A stretch of 64,000 nt of DNA from contig NZ_CP047048.1 in the NCBI RefSeq assembly GCF_030408555.1, positions 558,001 to 622,000 on the forward strand, given 5' to 3'. Of this stretch, positions 46,671-55,055 are shown piece after piece. The stretch comes from Corynebacterium aurimucosum (lineage in GTDB: Bacteria > Actinomycetota > Actinomycetes > Mycobacteriales > Mycobacteriaceae). How positions within the stretch are numbered: position 1 is the first letter of the stretch; each line of letters begins with the position of its first letter. A model generated the notes under the pieces. That model saw only the letters and a list, made by a program, of their open reading frames with translations, was not told the origin of the DNA and ran no database searches. The position numbers were made by a program, and so were the translations under genes.

Positions 46671-47123
46671 ATGAGCCCCATGAACCTCATGCAGATGGGC
46701 CGCGGCGAGGTTGTGCGCGCGGATATGACCGCCCCCTTTCGGACGCTGCTCTTTCCTTTTTTAGAGCTCATCGTGATTACCGGGGTGTGCTGGATTGCCA
46801 TCGGCTGGTGTGACTATAACGGCATGGACCTGGCGCTTCGCAATGGCTTAGTAGCTTTATGGGCCCTGCTTGCTGCCTGGCGCTTCATCGGTCCCTTGGT
46901 GAAAGCCCGCCGTAAGCGCTTCATCGTGACCAACCTGCGCGTCATCGCTCGCGAAGGCAAACGCGTTGATTCGATCCCGCTCACGGATATCCGTGGTGCG
47001 CGCCGCCGTCGCGGCGGGATTTCGCTGGCACTCCACGGATACGAGAAGCCGATGTATTTCCCATCCATCCCCAAAGCCAAGCGCGTCGAGGATATCCTCA
47101 ACGAGCAACCGGTCTGGGGTTAG
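46671..47123 (+). CDS. PH-domain-containing membrane protein
   Basis: 150 residues from ATG 46671 (CAGGCAGG upstream). Two transmembrane helices at about residues 20-45 and 57-75 (TLLFPFLELIVITGVCWIAIGW, LVALWALLAAWRFIGPLV) precede a bacterial PH-like domain: RRKRFIVTNLRVIAREGKRVDSIPLTDIRGARRRRGGISLALHG. This is the 'PH domain-containing protein' small membrane family (DUF304-like). Its 3' end overlaps the convergent alsD gene by 4 bp. Function unknown. Confidence 0.75.
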   Translation: MSPMNLMQMGRGEVVRADMTAPFRTLLFPFLELIVITGVCWIAIGWCDYNGMDLALRNGLVALWALLAAWRFIGPLVKARRKRFIVTNLRVIAREGKRVDSIPLTDIRGARRRRGGISLALHGYEKPMYFPSIPKAKRVEDILNEQPVWG

Positions 47124-47839
47124 TCCTTAATCTCCGTCGTGTGTAGCTGCTGGTCCAAGTCATCAGGGGCCAGGTTGGCGGAGCGGAACTCGTGGGTCAG
47201 CGGCAAGCGCAGATCTAGGTCCGTGCCAGGGCAGAGCTCAATGGTGGCCTCATCCACCGTGTAGTCCAGCACGTGTCCGCCGGAGGTCCGCGCAGCGTCA
47301 ATAAAGTGCACGTGGCAGCCCGGCACCGAAATGCCTTTTTCAAAGACCGGTGTGCGGAAACCACCGATGATGCCTTCGACGTTTTCAAAGCGCAGTTCCT
47401 TATCGCCGCCCACGGCCTGCGCCATCGGCGGATAAGGCTTGCTCTGCTTGACCACCGTGCGGGTAACCACGTTGCTGAAGCGTCCGGTGATTCGCACCGC
47501 GTACATGTAGTTGGCGGAAGGCTCGACTTCATCGATGAAGGCCGAAAGCTCCTCGCGCTTCAATCCCTTGGGCGCGGCCACCTTAATACGGGGGACGAAG
47601 TTCGTGGCCACCGCGAAGGGGGTTCCCTGGTCCAAGTCCGCTACCGTCGCGGTGCCATCGCCGCGTAGCTGGTAGCACACGCCGTCGAGGATAATCATCT
47701 CCCCATCCAGCGCATCGAAGGTGCCGATGCCAAAATTGCCTTTGCCCAAGAGCTCGCCGATGGTCATTTCGCCGTCGTAAATGCCATCCAACAGCGCGGT
47801 CATGAGGGAGTTCTGAAAGATGGTATGCCGGACGATCAT
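47120..47839 (-). CDS. alsD: Acetolactate decarboxylase
   Basis: 239 residues from ATG 47839; the family length. MTALLDGIYDGEMTIGELLGKGNFGIGTFDALDGEMIILDG is the hallmark N-terminal segment; Zn2+ ligands are the His residues in CHVHFID and GGHVLDY (near residues 176-192), with Glu near the end of the ELCPGTD segment. It turns 2-acetolactate into (R)-acetoin and CO2, diverting pyruvate-derived acetolactate from valine synthesis. Divergent from purK with 24 bp between starts, an unrelated partner. Not a gene of C. glutamicum as far as I recall. Confidence 0.92.
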   Translation of the reverse strand: MIVRHTIFQNSLMTALLDGIYDGEMTIGELLGKGNFGIGTFDALDGEMIILDGVCYQLRGDGTATVADLDQGTPFAVATNFVPRIKVAAPKGLKREELSAFIDEVEPSANYMYAVRITGRFSNVVTRTVVKQSKPYPPMAQAVGGDKELRFENVEGIIGGFRTPVFEKGISVPGCHVHFIDAARTSGGHVLDYTVDEATIELCPGTDLDLRLPLTHEFRSANLAPDDLDQQLHTTEIKD

Positions 47840-47863
47840 GGCCCCAAGGCTAGTATTGAAAGG

Positions 47864-49087
47864 GTGAGTGAACAACACAAACCCCTCGTTACTGTTTATG
47901 GAGACGGCCAGCTTGCACGCATGATGCAGCCGGCCGCCGCAGAGCTCGACATCAGCTTGCGCGTGCTGGCCTCCGCGCCAGACAAGTCCGCCGCACAGGT
48001 GATCCCGGATGTGGTGCTCGGTGACTACCACGATCTCGACGTGCTCACCGCCGCCGCGGAAGGCGCGGATGCAATTACCTTTGAGCACGAGCACGTCCCG
48101 ACGGAGCACGTCGAGCGTCTTATCGCCGACGGCCTCAACGTCCAGCCCCAGCCTTCCGCTCTCCTCTACGCGCAGGACAAACTGTTCATGCGCGAGAAGC
48201 TGGCCGAGCTGGGCGCCCCAGTGCCGCGCTTTGCCGCTATTGAATCGGTGGAGGATGCGCGGGATTTCGCCGCGCTTGTCGACGGTCACGTGTGCCTCAA
48301 AGCCCGCCGCGGCGGCTACGACGGTCATGGCGTGTGGTTCCCGTCAGCGGAGGAGCTGGAGCCGCTGGTAGAAGAGCTTCTCGCCGCTGGTACTCCGCTT
48401 ATGGCTGAGGAAAAAGTTTCCCTTACTCGCGAGCTGTCCGTGCTCGTCGCCCGCCGCCCCTCCGGCGAGGTCAAAGCCTGGCCGGTCACCGAGTCGGTGC
48501 AGCGAGACGGCATCTGCGCCGGGGCTTTTGCCCCAGCCCCGAACTTGTCGGCAGCGCTCGCGGAGCGCGCCATGCAGGTGGGCATCAAGGTAGCCACCGA
48601 GCTGGGCGTTACGGGTGTGCTGGCAGTGGAGCTTTTCGCTTTTGCCACGAAGCAAGACGCCGGCTGCATCATCGCGTCCGCTTCAGGCGCGCCGGGAGCG
48701 GTTGTGGAAGAAGATATTGCGGTCAACGAGCTGGCCATGCGCCCGCACAACACCGGCCACTGGACGCAGGATGGCTGCGTGACCTCGCAGTTCGAGCAGC
48801 ACCTGCGCGCCGTGCTGGACCTGCCGCTGGGCTCCACCGCGCCATTGGCGCCCGTAACGGTCATGGCCAATGTGCTGGGGGCTGAGGAGGATCCGCAGAT
48901 GCCCATGCCGCAGCGCGTCCGTGAAGTCATGGAGCGCTACCCGCAGGCGAAGATCCACCTCTACGGTAAGGACCACCAGCCGGGTCGCAAGATCGGCCAC
49001 GTCAACGTCGTTGGTGAGGACGTGGAGGAAACGCGCCGCATCGCCCACGATGCCGCCCACTTCCTCGTCCACGCGCAGTGGGCGTAA
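47864..49087 (+). CDS. purK: N5-carboxyaminoimidazole ribonucleotide synthase
   Basis: 407 residues from GTG 47864 (AAAGGGTGAGTG context; an ATG at 47825 would reach into alsD). ATP-grasp fold: VYGDGQLARMMQPAAAELDI, EHEHVPTEHVERL, 'LKARRGGYDGHGVWF' (ATP loop, about 145), and 'NELAMRPHNTGHWTQDGCVTSQFEQHLRA', the usual purK signature. It carboxylates aminoimidazole ribonucleotide in purine synthesis; the product is taken by PurE, encoded 99 bp downstream. A hairpin covers its stop codon. Confidence 0.97.
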   Translation: MSEQHKPLVTVYGDGQLARMMQPAAAELDISLRVLASAPDKSAAQVIPDVVLGDYHDLDVLTAAAEGADAITFEHEHVPTEHVERLIADGLNVQPQPSALLYAQDKLFMREKLAELGAPVPRFAAIESVEDARDFAALVDGHVCLKARRGGYDGHGVWFPSAEELEPLVEELLAAGTPLMAEEKVSLTRELSVLVARRPSGEVKAWPVTESVQRDGICAGAFAPAPNLSAALAERAMQVGIKVATELGVTGVLAVELFAFATKQDAGCIIASASGAPGAVVEEDIAVNELAMRPHNTGHWTQDGCVTSQFEQHLRAVLDLPLGSTAPLAPVTVMANVLGAEEDPQMPMPQRVREVMERYPQAKIHLYGKDHQPGRKIGHVNVVGEDVEETRRIAHDAAHFLVHAQWA

Positions 49088-49154
49088 GCCCACTGCGCAC
49101 TCTTAAGCCCACAGCGCACTCTTCAGACCACTGCGCACTCTTAAGCCCGCAGCG
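49073..49154. repeat. Hairpin over the purK stop and three 19-bp tandem repeats
   Basis: GCGCAGTGGGC (49073-49083) and GCCCACTGCGC (49088-49098) form a perfect 11-bp stem with loop GTAA, containing the purK stop codon. Overlapping it, three 19-bp units run from 49089 to 49145: CCCACTGCGCACTCTTAAG and two close variants, then a partial unit CCCGCAGCG. Between purK and purE. Confidence 0.8.
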
Positions 49155-49186
49155 AGCTTAAACGCTAGTAAAGAAGGAGATTTTTC

Positions 49187-49687
49187 ATGGAACCACTCGT
49201 CGGACTGATCATGGGATCCGATTCCGATTGGCCCACCGTCAAGCCCGCAGCCGAAGTGCTCGCCGAGTTCGGCGTGCCCTTTGAGGTGGGCGTCGTCAGT
49301 GCGCACCGCACCCCAGAAAAGATGCTGGCTTATGCCAAGTCTGCCCACGAGCGCGGGCTCAAGGCCATCATCGCCTGTGCCGGTGGTGCGGCCCACCTGC
49401 CAGGCATGGTTGCCGCGGCCACGCCGCTGCCGGTCATCGGCATCCCGCGCGCGTTGAAGGATCTCGATGGTCTCGATTCACTGCTGTCCATCGTGCAGAT
49501 GCCGGGTGGGGTGCCGGTGGCAACCGTATCCATCGGCGGTGCGAAGAATGCGGGCCTGCTTGCCGTGCGCATCCTCTCCGCGGGCGACCCAGCACTGGTG
49601 GAGAAGATGGCAGCCTACCAAGAGAACATGGCCGCCGAAGTAGAAAAGAAGGATGAGAACCTGCGTTCCCAGCTCCTCGGCGAATAA
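49187..49687 (+). CDS. purE: N5-carboxyaminoimidazole ribonucleotide mutase
   Basis: 166 residues from ATG 49187 (AAGGAG upstream). Class I Pur[20 protein letters not shown] (phosphate-binding SDSDW, residues about 9-13), [10 protein letters not shown] with His (about 42), [15 protein letters not shown] (about 66-80) and '[22 protein letters not shown]'. It moves the N5 carboxyl to C4 to give CAIR, the purine step after PurK. Confidence 0.97.
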   Translation: MEPLVGLIMGSDSDWPTVKPAAEVLAEFGVPFEVGVVSAHRTPEKMLAYAKSAHERGLKAIIACAGGAAHLPGMVAAATPLPVIGIPRALKDLDGLDSLLSIVQMPGGVPVATVSIGGAKNAGLLAVRILSAGDPALVEKMAAYQENMAAEVEKKDENLRSQLLGE

Positions 49688-49696
49688 GACGCGGCT

Positions 49697-50590
49697 TTAA
49701 CCGGGCAACTCGCTTGTCAGATCCGGGTAGGAGGCCTGGGCGCCGGAGCCCGTGACGGTAAAGGCCCCGACCCGCGCGGCGAAGCGCGCGGCATCCACCA
49801 GCGAATCGCCGTCCAACAAGCGGGCACACAGCGCGCCGGCGAAGGCATCGCCCGCGCCGGTCGTATCGACGGCGGTGACGCGTGGGGAGGGAACGTCGAT
49901 AAGCTCGGCCCCCTCGGCCACAAGCGCCCCGCGCGCGCCCAGCGTGAGAACCACCGAGGCAAAGCCGGCCTCCCTTAAGCGCTGCGCTAGCTCCGCTGGC
50001 GCGCCCTGGCCGCTCAACCCCAGCTGCTCGAGGATGAGCCCGGCCTCGTGCTCATTGGCCAGCAGCGGGTCGGCGCGCAGGAGCGCTTCCTTTTCCACCT
50101 CGATGACCGGTGCGAGGTTGACCACGACCCGACCTTTGGCCAGCTCGATTGCCTTGGCAAAGCCCGCTGGCGGTATCTCACCTTGGAGCAAAATGAGCTC
50201 CGATGCGGTGATGGGGGAGGAGTGCGTGGTGACGAATGAATCGCTGACAAGCGCATTAGCACCCGGCACCACGATGATGGTGTTTTCACCCTGCTTATCT
50301 ACGGTGATGACGGCTAAACCTGTTACCTCTTCGCTGGCCTCGACGTGCGTGAGGTCCACGCCGCTGGCCTGCAAGTAGTGCATCGCAGGCGCGGCATAAG
50401 CATCGCTGCCCACCGCGCCGACGAAGCTCACCTGCGCACCCAGCTGGGCAGCCGCGACCGCCTGGTTTGCTCCTTTGCCACCCGCGGTGATGGTTCCGCC
50501 GTGCCCCAAGAGGGTTTCGCCGGGCTGGGGGTGTCGCGCGGTGTGGACCACGAGGTCAGCGTTGATGGAACCGACTACGCACATGCTCAT
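49697..50590 (-). CDS. rbsK: Ribokinase (PfkB family)
   Basis: 297 residues from ATG 50590 (or 50584). MCVVGSINADLVVHTARHPQPGETLLG opens with the substrate GSxNxD motif; GGKGANQAVAAAQLGA is the Gly-Gly substrate loop; DTTGAGDAFAGALCARLL near residue 245 is the PfkB signature with catalytic Asp. It phosphorylates D-ribose to ribose-5-phosphate. No ribose transporter is next to it. Convergent with purE, 9 bp between stops. Confidence 0.93.
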   Translation of the reverse strand: MSMCVVGSINADLVVHTARHPQPGETLLGHGGTITAGGKGANQAVAAAQLGAQVSFVGAVGSDAYAAPAMHYLQASGVDLTHVEASEEVTGLAVITVDKQGENTIIVVPGANALVSDSFVTTHSSPITASELILLQGEIPPAGFAKAIELAKGRVVVNLAPVIEVEKEALLRADPLLANEHEAGLILEQLGLSGQGAPAELAQRLREAGFASVVLTLGARGALVAEGAELIDVPSPRVTAVDTTGAGDAFAGALCARLLDGDSLVDAARFAARVGAFTVTGSGAQASYPDLTSELPG

Positions 50591-50621
50591 GCTGACCAGT
50601 ATGCACGCTAAGCTAGCGGGC

Positions 50622-51092
50622 ATGCAGTTTCCGCTTCTGGTGTTGGGCGCGCGCGTCGAGGGCGGCGAGCCTGGTCCGCTGCTACGTAGCCGGTTGGACC
50701 GAGCGGTGGTGTTGGCTCGCCTGTTGCCGGAGGAGCCAATCATCGTGACCGGCTTCGGGGAGGCGGAGCCGATGGCGCGCTACCTCATCGAGCGGGGCGT
50801 TAATCCGGAGCGGATTCTCCTCGAACCACTCGCTACCAGCACCAACGAGAACCTCGAGCGCGCCCATGCGCTGTGCCCGGAATACACCTATTTCCGCGTT
50901 GTGACCAATGACTTCCACGTGCTGCGCACCCGCATGTGGGCCGGGCACCTAGGGATTCGCGTTCACATGCACGGCGTGCGGACCCCGCGGAAAGACCGCT
51001 GGTGGAACTACCTGCGCGAGGTGGTGGCGACGCCGCATTCGCTGCTGCGCATTGTGTGGCGGCGGGTGGTGGCTAGGCGCCGAAGAACATGA
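50622..51092 (+). CDS. DUF218/YdcF-family protein
   Basis: 156 residues from ATG 50622 (an ATG at 50601 would add 7 residues). DUF218 pattern: VLGARVEGGEPGPLLRSRLDRAVVLARLL, then 'IIVTGFGEAEPMARYLIERGVNPERILLEPLATSTNENL' and 'FRVVTNDFHVLRTRMWAGHLG'. Family known from SanA/ElyC/YdcF, binding S-adenosylmethionine or acting on lipid-linked sugars in the membrane; here it is a soluble-looking form with a basic tail and no clear helix. Ends by overlapping the convergent gene at 51073 by 20 bp. Confidence 0.8.
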   Translation: MQFPLLVLGARVEGGEPGPLLRSRLDRAVVLARLLPEEPIIVTGFGEAEPMARYLIERGVNPERILLEPLATSTNENLERAHALCPEYTYFRVVTNDFHVLRTRMWAGHLGIRVHMHGVRTPRKDRWWNYLREVVATPHSLLRIVWRRVVARRRRT

Positions 51093-51546
51093 GCACGATG
51101 GCAATCATCCAAATGACAAACCAGTGGCGCTTTTGCGGAGTGGTCGGGTTGGCCTTCTGCTGCAGCGACTTGAGGAAGTACCACGTTCCAGGCAAGGCGA
51201 AGCCGATGCCCATGGCTACATCGCCATCAGTAATTCCGGTGAAGCCTACGAGGACCGAAAACAGACTCAAAAGCCCTTTGAACAGGGAGAAGCTGTGGAT
51301 CGTGCCGCCCGGTGCGTGCTGTTCAAGGGAATAGTCCTGCATCGGCGCCGGTGCGTAGGCGCGCTCAGGCTCAGTGAAAGGTTCAGCAGAAGGCTCCGCG
51401 GCCGGATCCGCGAAACGCTCTGCAGAAGGATTCGCAGAAGGCGCCGCGTAGGATTCGCGCGCGGGCTCCGCGAAGGGATTAGCCCCGCGGCCGTTGATTG
51501 GCTTGGCCGGCTCCTCGAAAGGGTTGGAGTCAAAGGGATTGCTCAT
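51073..51546 (-). CDS. Membrane protein with Pro/Ala/Glu-rich N-terminus
   Basis: 157 residues from ATG 51546 (MSNPFDSNPFEEPAK). The first ~85 residues are a disordered stretch with recurring 'NPF' and 'AEPSAEPF' repeats; then helices TIHSFSLFKGLLSLFSVLVGFTGITDG and VIWMIAIVLMFFG at the membrane, and a basic stretch with KANPTTPQKRH between. Resembles TM2-type small membrane proteins with variable tails. Role unknown. Confidence 0.65.
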   Translation of the reverse strand: MSNPFDSNPFEEPAKPINGRGANPFAEPARESYAAPSANPSAERFADPAAEPSAEPFTEPERAYAPAPMQDYSLEQHAPGGTIHSFSLFKGLLSLFSVLVGFTGITDGDVAMGIGFALPGTWYFLKSLQQKANPTTPQKRHWFVIWMIAIVLMFFGA

Positions 51547-51584
51547 GCGATTCACACTAGGCCACTAGTACACCGAACCCCGAA

Positions 51585-52625
51585 TTAGAGCTTGGCCAGC
51601 GTCTTCCGGATGCCTTCTTTCAGCGTTGCCCGTGATTGCTTCATCGGATGCGCAATCGCCCGCAGGCCCATGTATGCAATTTGGTCCGCTGCGCGGTTCA
51701 ACGGGTCACCCGCATGCCCCATCACCCGACGGATGGTCACCGCGCAGACTCCCTCCACGTCATTCCACGCTTGCTGGAAGCGCGAGCGCGAGCCGGAAGA
51801 CAGCCCCCGCCACACCCCGCGCGAGCGCATCGCCTTCGAGCCCTTCTGCCGAATCTGTTCCACCGCTTCTAATGCAGCGACGGAGTCTGACTCGATGATC
51901 GCCTTGGTTGCCCCGACTTTGAGCAGGTATTTCAACGCCAGGGTGAGGGATTCGAGCTCAAGCTCATCGGTGCTGGCCGTCGTCTTGCGCGTGCGCAACC
52001 GGTAGTCACCATTGCTGGCCACGAAGCACATGGAGCCCTTAAACACCGTGTCCGAGGAGGCATCCGTGGCGATGCGCACGGTGGCGTCTATGGGCCACGA
52101 GGAGGCTGTCGAGAAGTTCGGCCACCAGTGCGCCTCCGGCGTTTCCACCTTGACGACCTGCTTCTTGCGTGGGGCCTCGCCTTCTTTCTTCGCGCGGCGC
52201 GCGGTGATCCCGGCCTGCTTGCGTCGCACGGAGCTAGCGCTTTTCGACGCCCTATTCTCCTCCGCAAAACTCCCCGTCACGGTATAGCCGCGTTCCTCCA
52301 GGGCGGCGCGAAGTGCCGCTTGCCGGCGCCCAGTGACGATCCATTTGCGCCCTCGAATACTTTTCGTGGCCTTCTCCAATTCGCGGACGGCTACCTCAAC
52401 GATATCGCCCTTCCGAATCTGGCCCTTGCGCACGAAGCGCGTTTTCTTGGTGTTAACGGCGATGACCCAGCCATCAATCGTGCCGTTCTCGGCGGAATCC
52501 CAGCGCTCATCCCACAGCGCAATAGCCACGTGCACGGGTGCTGAGATCATGTCCTTGGTGATCTTGCGCGTGCCGTAGGTGCGCGACTGCGTGCCCATCA
52601 GGGCGGAGAGCTCGAGTGGTTCCAT
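51585..52625 (-). CDS. RNase H-like protein with unknown N-terminal domain
   Basis: 346 residues from ATG 52625. C-terminal half (about 175-330) carries an RNase HI fold: first Asp in RIATDASSD, Glu in TDELELESLTLALKYL, Asp in IIESDSVAALEAVEQI, and the final His/Asp in VMGHAGDPLNRAADQIAYMG; all four acidic residues are present. The N-terminal half (MEPLELSALMGTQSRTYGTR to about 125) is unfamiliar, with a beta-rich pattern (ALWDERWDS ... DGWVIAVNTKKTRFV) and a Lys/Arg/Ser stretch before the RNase H part. Whether it removes RNA:DNA hybrids is an inference. Confidence 0.75.
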   Translation of the reverse strand: MEPLELSALMGTQSRTYGTRKITKDMISAPVHVAIALWDERWDSAENGTIDGWVIAVNTKKTRFVRKGQIRKGDIVEVAVRELEKATKSIRGRKWIVTGRRQAALRAALEERGYTVTGSFAEENRASKSASSVRRKQAGITARRAKKEGEAPRKKQVVKVETPEAHWWPNFSTASSWPIDATVRIATDASSDTVFKGSMCFVASNGDYRLRTRKTTASTDELELESLTLALKYLLKVGATKAIIESDSVAALEAVEQIRQKGSKAMRSRGVWRGLSSGSRSRFQQAWNDVEGVCAVTIRRVMGHAGDPLNRAADQIAYMGLRAIAHPMKQSRATLKEGIRKTLAKL

Positions 52626-52720
52626 AGCTCTACTAGTAAACCATTTCAGCGCTTTTCTGTAACGCTCGGCTGTCTGATGCAACATACTCAGTGAGCCCAC
52701 GAACAATATGGAGTTATTTA

Positions 52721-53215
52721 GTGTCTGTCCTTACCTTGCCTGGTTCGCGTAAGCGGGAATTCTCCCGCCTGTTTCGCGAGCATTACCCGGCGGTGCTGGC
52801 CTATTTGCGCCGCCGCGTCCCACCGAGTCACGCGGAAGAGCTGGCGGCTGATGTGTTTGAGCGAGCGTGGGCTGGCTTCGACTCTTTACGCGGCACGCCG
52901 CTGCCGTGGCTCTACGGCATCGCCCGCAATGTGATGCGGGAGTTCTACCGCACCCGGCGGGAGACGGAGAACCTCGACGACCATGAGCTGGAATCCTATG
53001 CCGGTTATGACGCAGTCGATGCCAATCTCGACATCACTCGCGCGTTGATGCAGTTGCCGCATGCCGAGCGCGAAATCCTCACCCTCCATGCGTGGGAGGG
53101 CCTCGACCACCCCGATATCGCCGAGGTCCTCGGCATTTCCCGCAATAACGTGCGCGTTCGACTGCACCGCGCGCGTACCCACCTATCCGAACTCACAGGA
53201 GAAACCGATGCCTAA
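52721..53215 (+). CDS. ECF-type RNA polymerase sigma factor
   Basis: 164 residues from GTG 52721; GGAG at 52708-52711 gives the correct spacing, whereas ATG 52691 has none. Region 2 (FSRLFREHYPAVLAYLRRRV ... PPSHAEELAADVFERAW ... TPLPWLYGIARNVMREFYR, about 15-95) and region 4 helix-turn-helix (LPHAEREILTLHAWEGLDHPDIAEVLGISRNNVRVRLHRARTHL, about 113-155) are standard for sigma-70 family, SigM/SigK-like. The gene overlaps the next one by 8 bp. Confidence 0.92.
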   Translation: MSVLTLPGSRKREFSRLFREHYPAVLAYLRRRVPPSHAEELAADVFERAWAGFDSLRGTPLPWLYGIARNVMREFYRTRRETENLDDHELESYAGYDAVDANLDITRALMQLPHAEREILTLHAWEGLDHPDIAEVLGISRNNVRVRLHRARTHLSELTGETDA

Positions 53216-54257
53216 CTCTCTCGACAAACTCCGCGCCGCCAATCCTGTTCCCGACACCGCGCTTGACGACGCATCCCTCGCCCGCTCCGAAGACACCCTC
53301 GCACAGATTACGAAGGGTCGGTCCACGTGGACTATCGCGGCGGCTTCCGTCGCGGTGCTTGCGCTCATCGGTGGCGCCTTCCCGTTGCTCAATAACTCGG
53401 AGCCCGTGGCCTCGGCCGCAGAGATTCTGACGCAGGCCGGCGAAGCTGCGGCCACCCAGCCCGATGCCGTGGATAAAGGCGTGACCGCGAAGGAATACAT
53501 GAAGCGCGTCGATACCCTCGGCGATGCCACCGCGATCACCGAATATGCGGTGGATGCCGGCGGTGCCGTGGAGGTCTCCTCGCAGGGAGAGGTCCCGGGC
53601 TTTGATCCGCAGCCCTCCATCAACCCAGAAGACCTCGTCGTTGCGACCGATCGCGCTGGGTTGGAGAAGCTGGCGGATTCCGCCCCGAATCGCGCGCTAG
53701 GCGCGCTGGAGCTGCTGCTCCAGCCGGGCCTGAGTAGCGAGCAGCAGAAGATTGCTTATGACATGCTGGCGGATGCGGAAGGCAATGAGGTCGGCACTGT
53801 TGAGGGCGAAGGCGAGGACCAGCTGGTCACCGTGATTCGCGATTCTGACCGCGTCTCCTTCTCCGTCTTGCCTGCGACCGGCCAACTGGTGCGCGTGGTC
53901 GGCCTCGTAGGCCCGGACGTGGAAACCACCATCGATGCCACCGCGATCTTGGACTGCGTCTCCGTCACAGGCCTGGAGGGCCCGGACCGCATCTCGCTAG
54001 CGTGCGCTGACAATAATTACCTGGTCAACGAATTAGACTGGCAGCGCTGGGGGGCCGACTCCGCAGAGGCAGAGGGCGTGGCGATTGAGAACGACTGCGA
54101 CCCCAATTGCGCGGAAGGCACATTCAATGAGGATCGCGTCAAGGTGGTCGTCGACAAGCGCGTGGCGTGCGGCTACCATGCCGAGGTTTACTCTCGCGTG
54201 CGCGTGCAGTACCCGGATGGGCGCGAGGAAGAGCAGCAGATTGGCTGCGCGCCCTAG
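53208..54257 (+). CDS. Membrane-bound anti-sigma-like protein (CU044_5270-type)
   Basis: 349 residues from ATG 53208 (AGGAGAAACCG upstream), overlapping the sigma gene by 8 bp. A short cytosolic N-terminus, one transmembrane helix (about residues 40-58, TIAAASVAVLALIGGAFPLL) and a long outer part with Cys pairs (DCVSVTG, ENDCDPNCAEG, RVACGYH, IGCAP) that may form disulphides. Gene pairing with an ECF sigma gene suggests it restrains that sigma factor, although the usual anti-sigma Zn-binding HxxxCxxC is absent. The 'CU044_5270 family' name is from memory. Confidence 0.75.
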   Translation: MPNSLDKLRAANPVPDTALDDASLARSEDTLAQITKGRSTWTIAAASVAVLALIGGAFPLLNNSEPVASAAEILTQAGEAAATQPDAVDKGVTAKEYMKRVDTLGDATAITEYAVDAGGAVEVSSQGEVPGFDPQPSINPEDLVVATDRAGLEKLADSAPNRALGALELLLQPGLSSEQQKIAYDMLADAEGNEVGTVEGEGEDQLVTVIRDSDRVSFSVLPATGQLVRVVGLVGPDVETTIDATAILDCVSVTGLEGPDRISLACADNNYLVNELDWQRWGADSAEAEGVAIENDCDPNCAEGTFNEDRVKVVVDKRVACGYHAEVYSRVRVQYPDGREEEQQIGCAP

Positions 54258-54811
54258 GTAAGTTGGCGCAGGGCGAACTGGCCGTACATCTCTCCTAAAG
54301 CCTCGGCGGTGTAATCACCGTCGGGGCTAAACCATTGGGCCACACCGATGCCCATATCGATGAGCGCCCAGCAGGCGATTTTGAGGTTCTCCGCATGGAA
54401 GTCACCCTCGTTGACCACGGCCATCCAGCGCGCGACATAGTCGCGGCGCAGCTGCAGGACGACGGACTTGTGGGGCTCTTCGAGGTTAGTGAGCTCGTTG
54501 TTGACCACGCGGACGCGCCGAGCATGGGTGGCATGGTAGATGACATGGGCTTTCATGGTGGCGACGAGCTTGTCGCGGGGATCGCTGAGCCCGGCGAGGC
54601 AGGCGGCGTTGGCGCGGAGGAGATCCTCCATGGCGGTGATGGTGACTTCAGCGAGGAGCTCCTGTTTGGAGGAGTAGTGGTTGTACAGGCTGGAGGCGCG
54701 CATGCCGACGGCCTTGGCGATGTCCTCCATGCCGGTGGCGTGGTAGCCGCGCTGGTCAAAGAGGTCGAGTGCGGCGGCGGCGATTTGGTCGCGGCGTCTC
54801 TGGTTGGCCAT
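54254..54811 (-). CDS. TetR/AcrR-family transcription regulator
   Basis: 185 residues from ATG 54811. N-terminal HTH: IAAAALDLFDQRGYHATGMEDIAKAVGMRASSLYNHYSSKQELLAEV (about residues 9-55) is standard. The ligand domain shows 'HATHARRVRVVNNELTNL' and 'VVLQLRRDYVARWMAVV', as in KstR2-like and other TetR proteins that respond to acyl-CoA. Divergent from the acyl-CoA dehydrogenase gene at 55056, which is its probable target. Its 3' end overlaps the anti-sigma gene by 4 bp (convergent). Confidence 0.9.
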   Translation of the reverse strand: MANQRRRDQIAAAALDLFDQRGYHATGMEDIAKAVGMRASSLYNHYSSKQELLAEVTITAMEDLLRANAACLAGLSDPRDKLVATMKAHVIYHATHARRVRVVNNELTNLEEPHKSVVLQLRRDYVARWMAVVNEGDFHAENLKIACWALIDMGIGVAQWFSPDGDYTAEALGEMYGQFALRQLT

Positions 54812-54908
54812 GGTGGGCGTCCTCCTCAATGAGCTAATGGTGGTTAGTGTACCTGCGATGTGGGGTGTGGGGGACGGTTGGGGGCTGGTTTGTCTGGTGA
54901 CTGTCCTT

Positions 54909-54968
54909 GCGTGGTCGTGCCGCGTTGTGCGTGGTCGTGCCGCGTTGTGTGTGGTCGTGTCACGTTAT
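54909..54968 (+). repeat. Three 20-bp tandem repeats upstream of the acyl-CoA dehydrogenase
   Basis: GCGTGGTCGTGCCGCGTTGT is repeated exactly at 54909-54928 and 54929-54948; a third copy at 54949-54968 differs by four bases. It lies between the TetR start and the dehydrogenase start, where the promoter(s) and operator should be. Confidence 0.85.
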
Positions 54969-55055
54969 GTGTGAGGCACTTGACAGCCAATGGAGGGTCA
55001 GGTCACAATTAGGGCTAATAGCCATTCGTATTGCCTGTTTATTGGAGAACTCACC

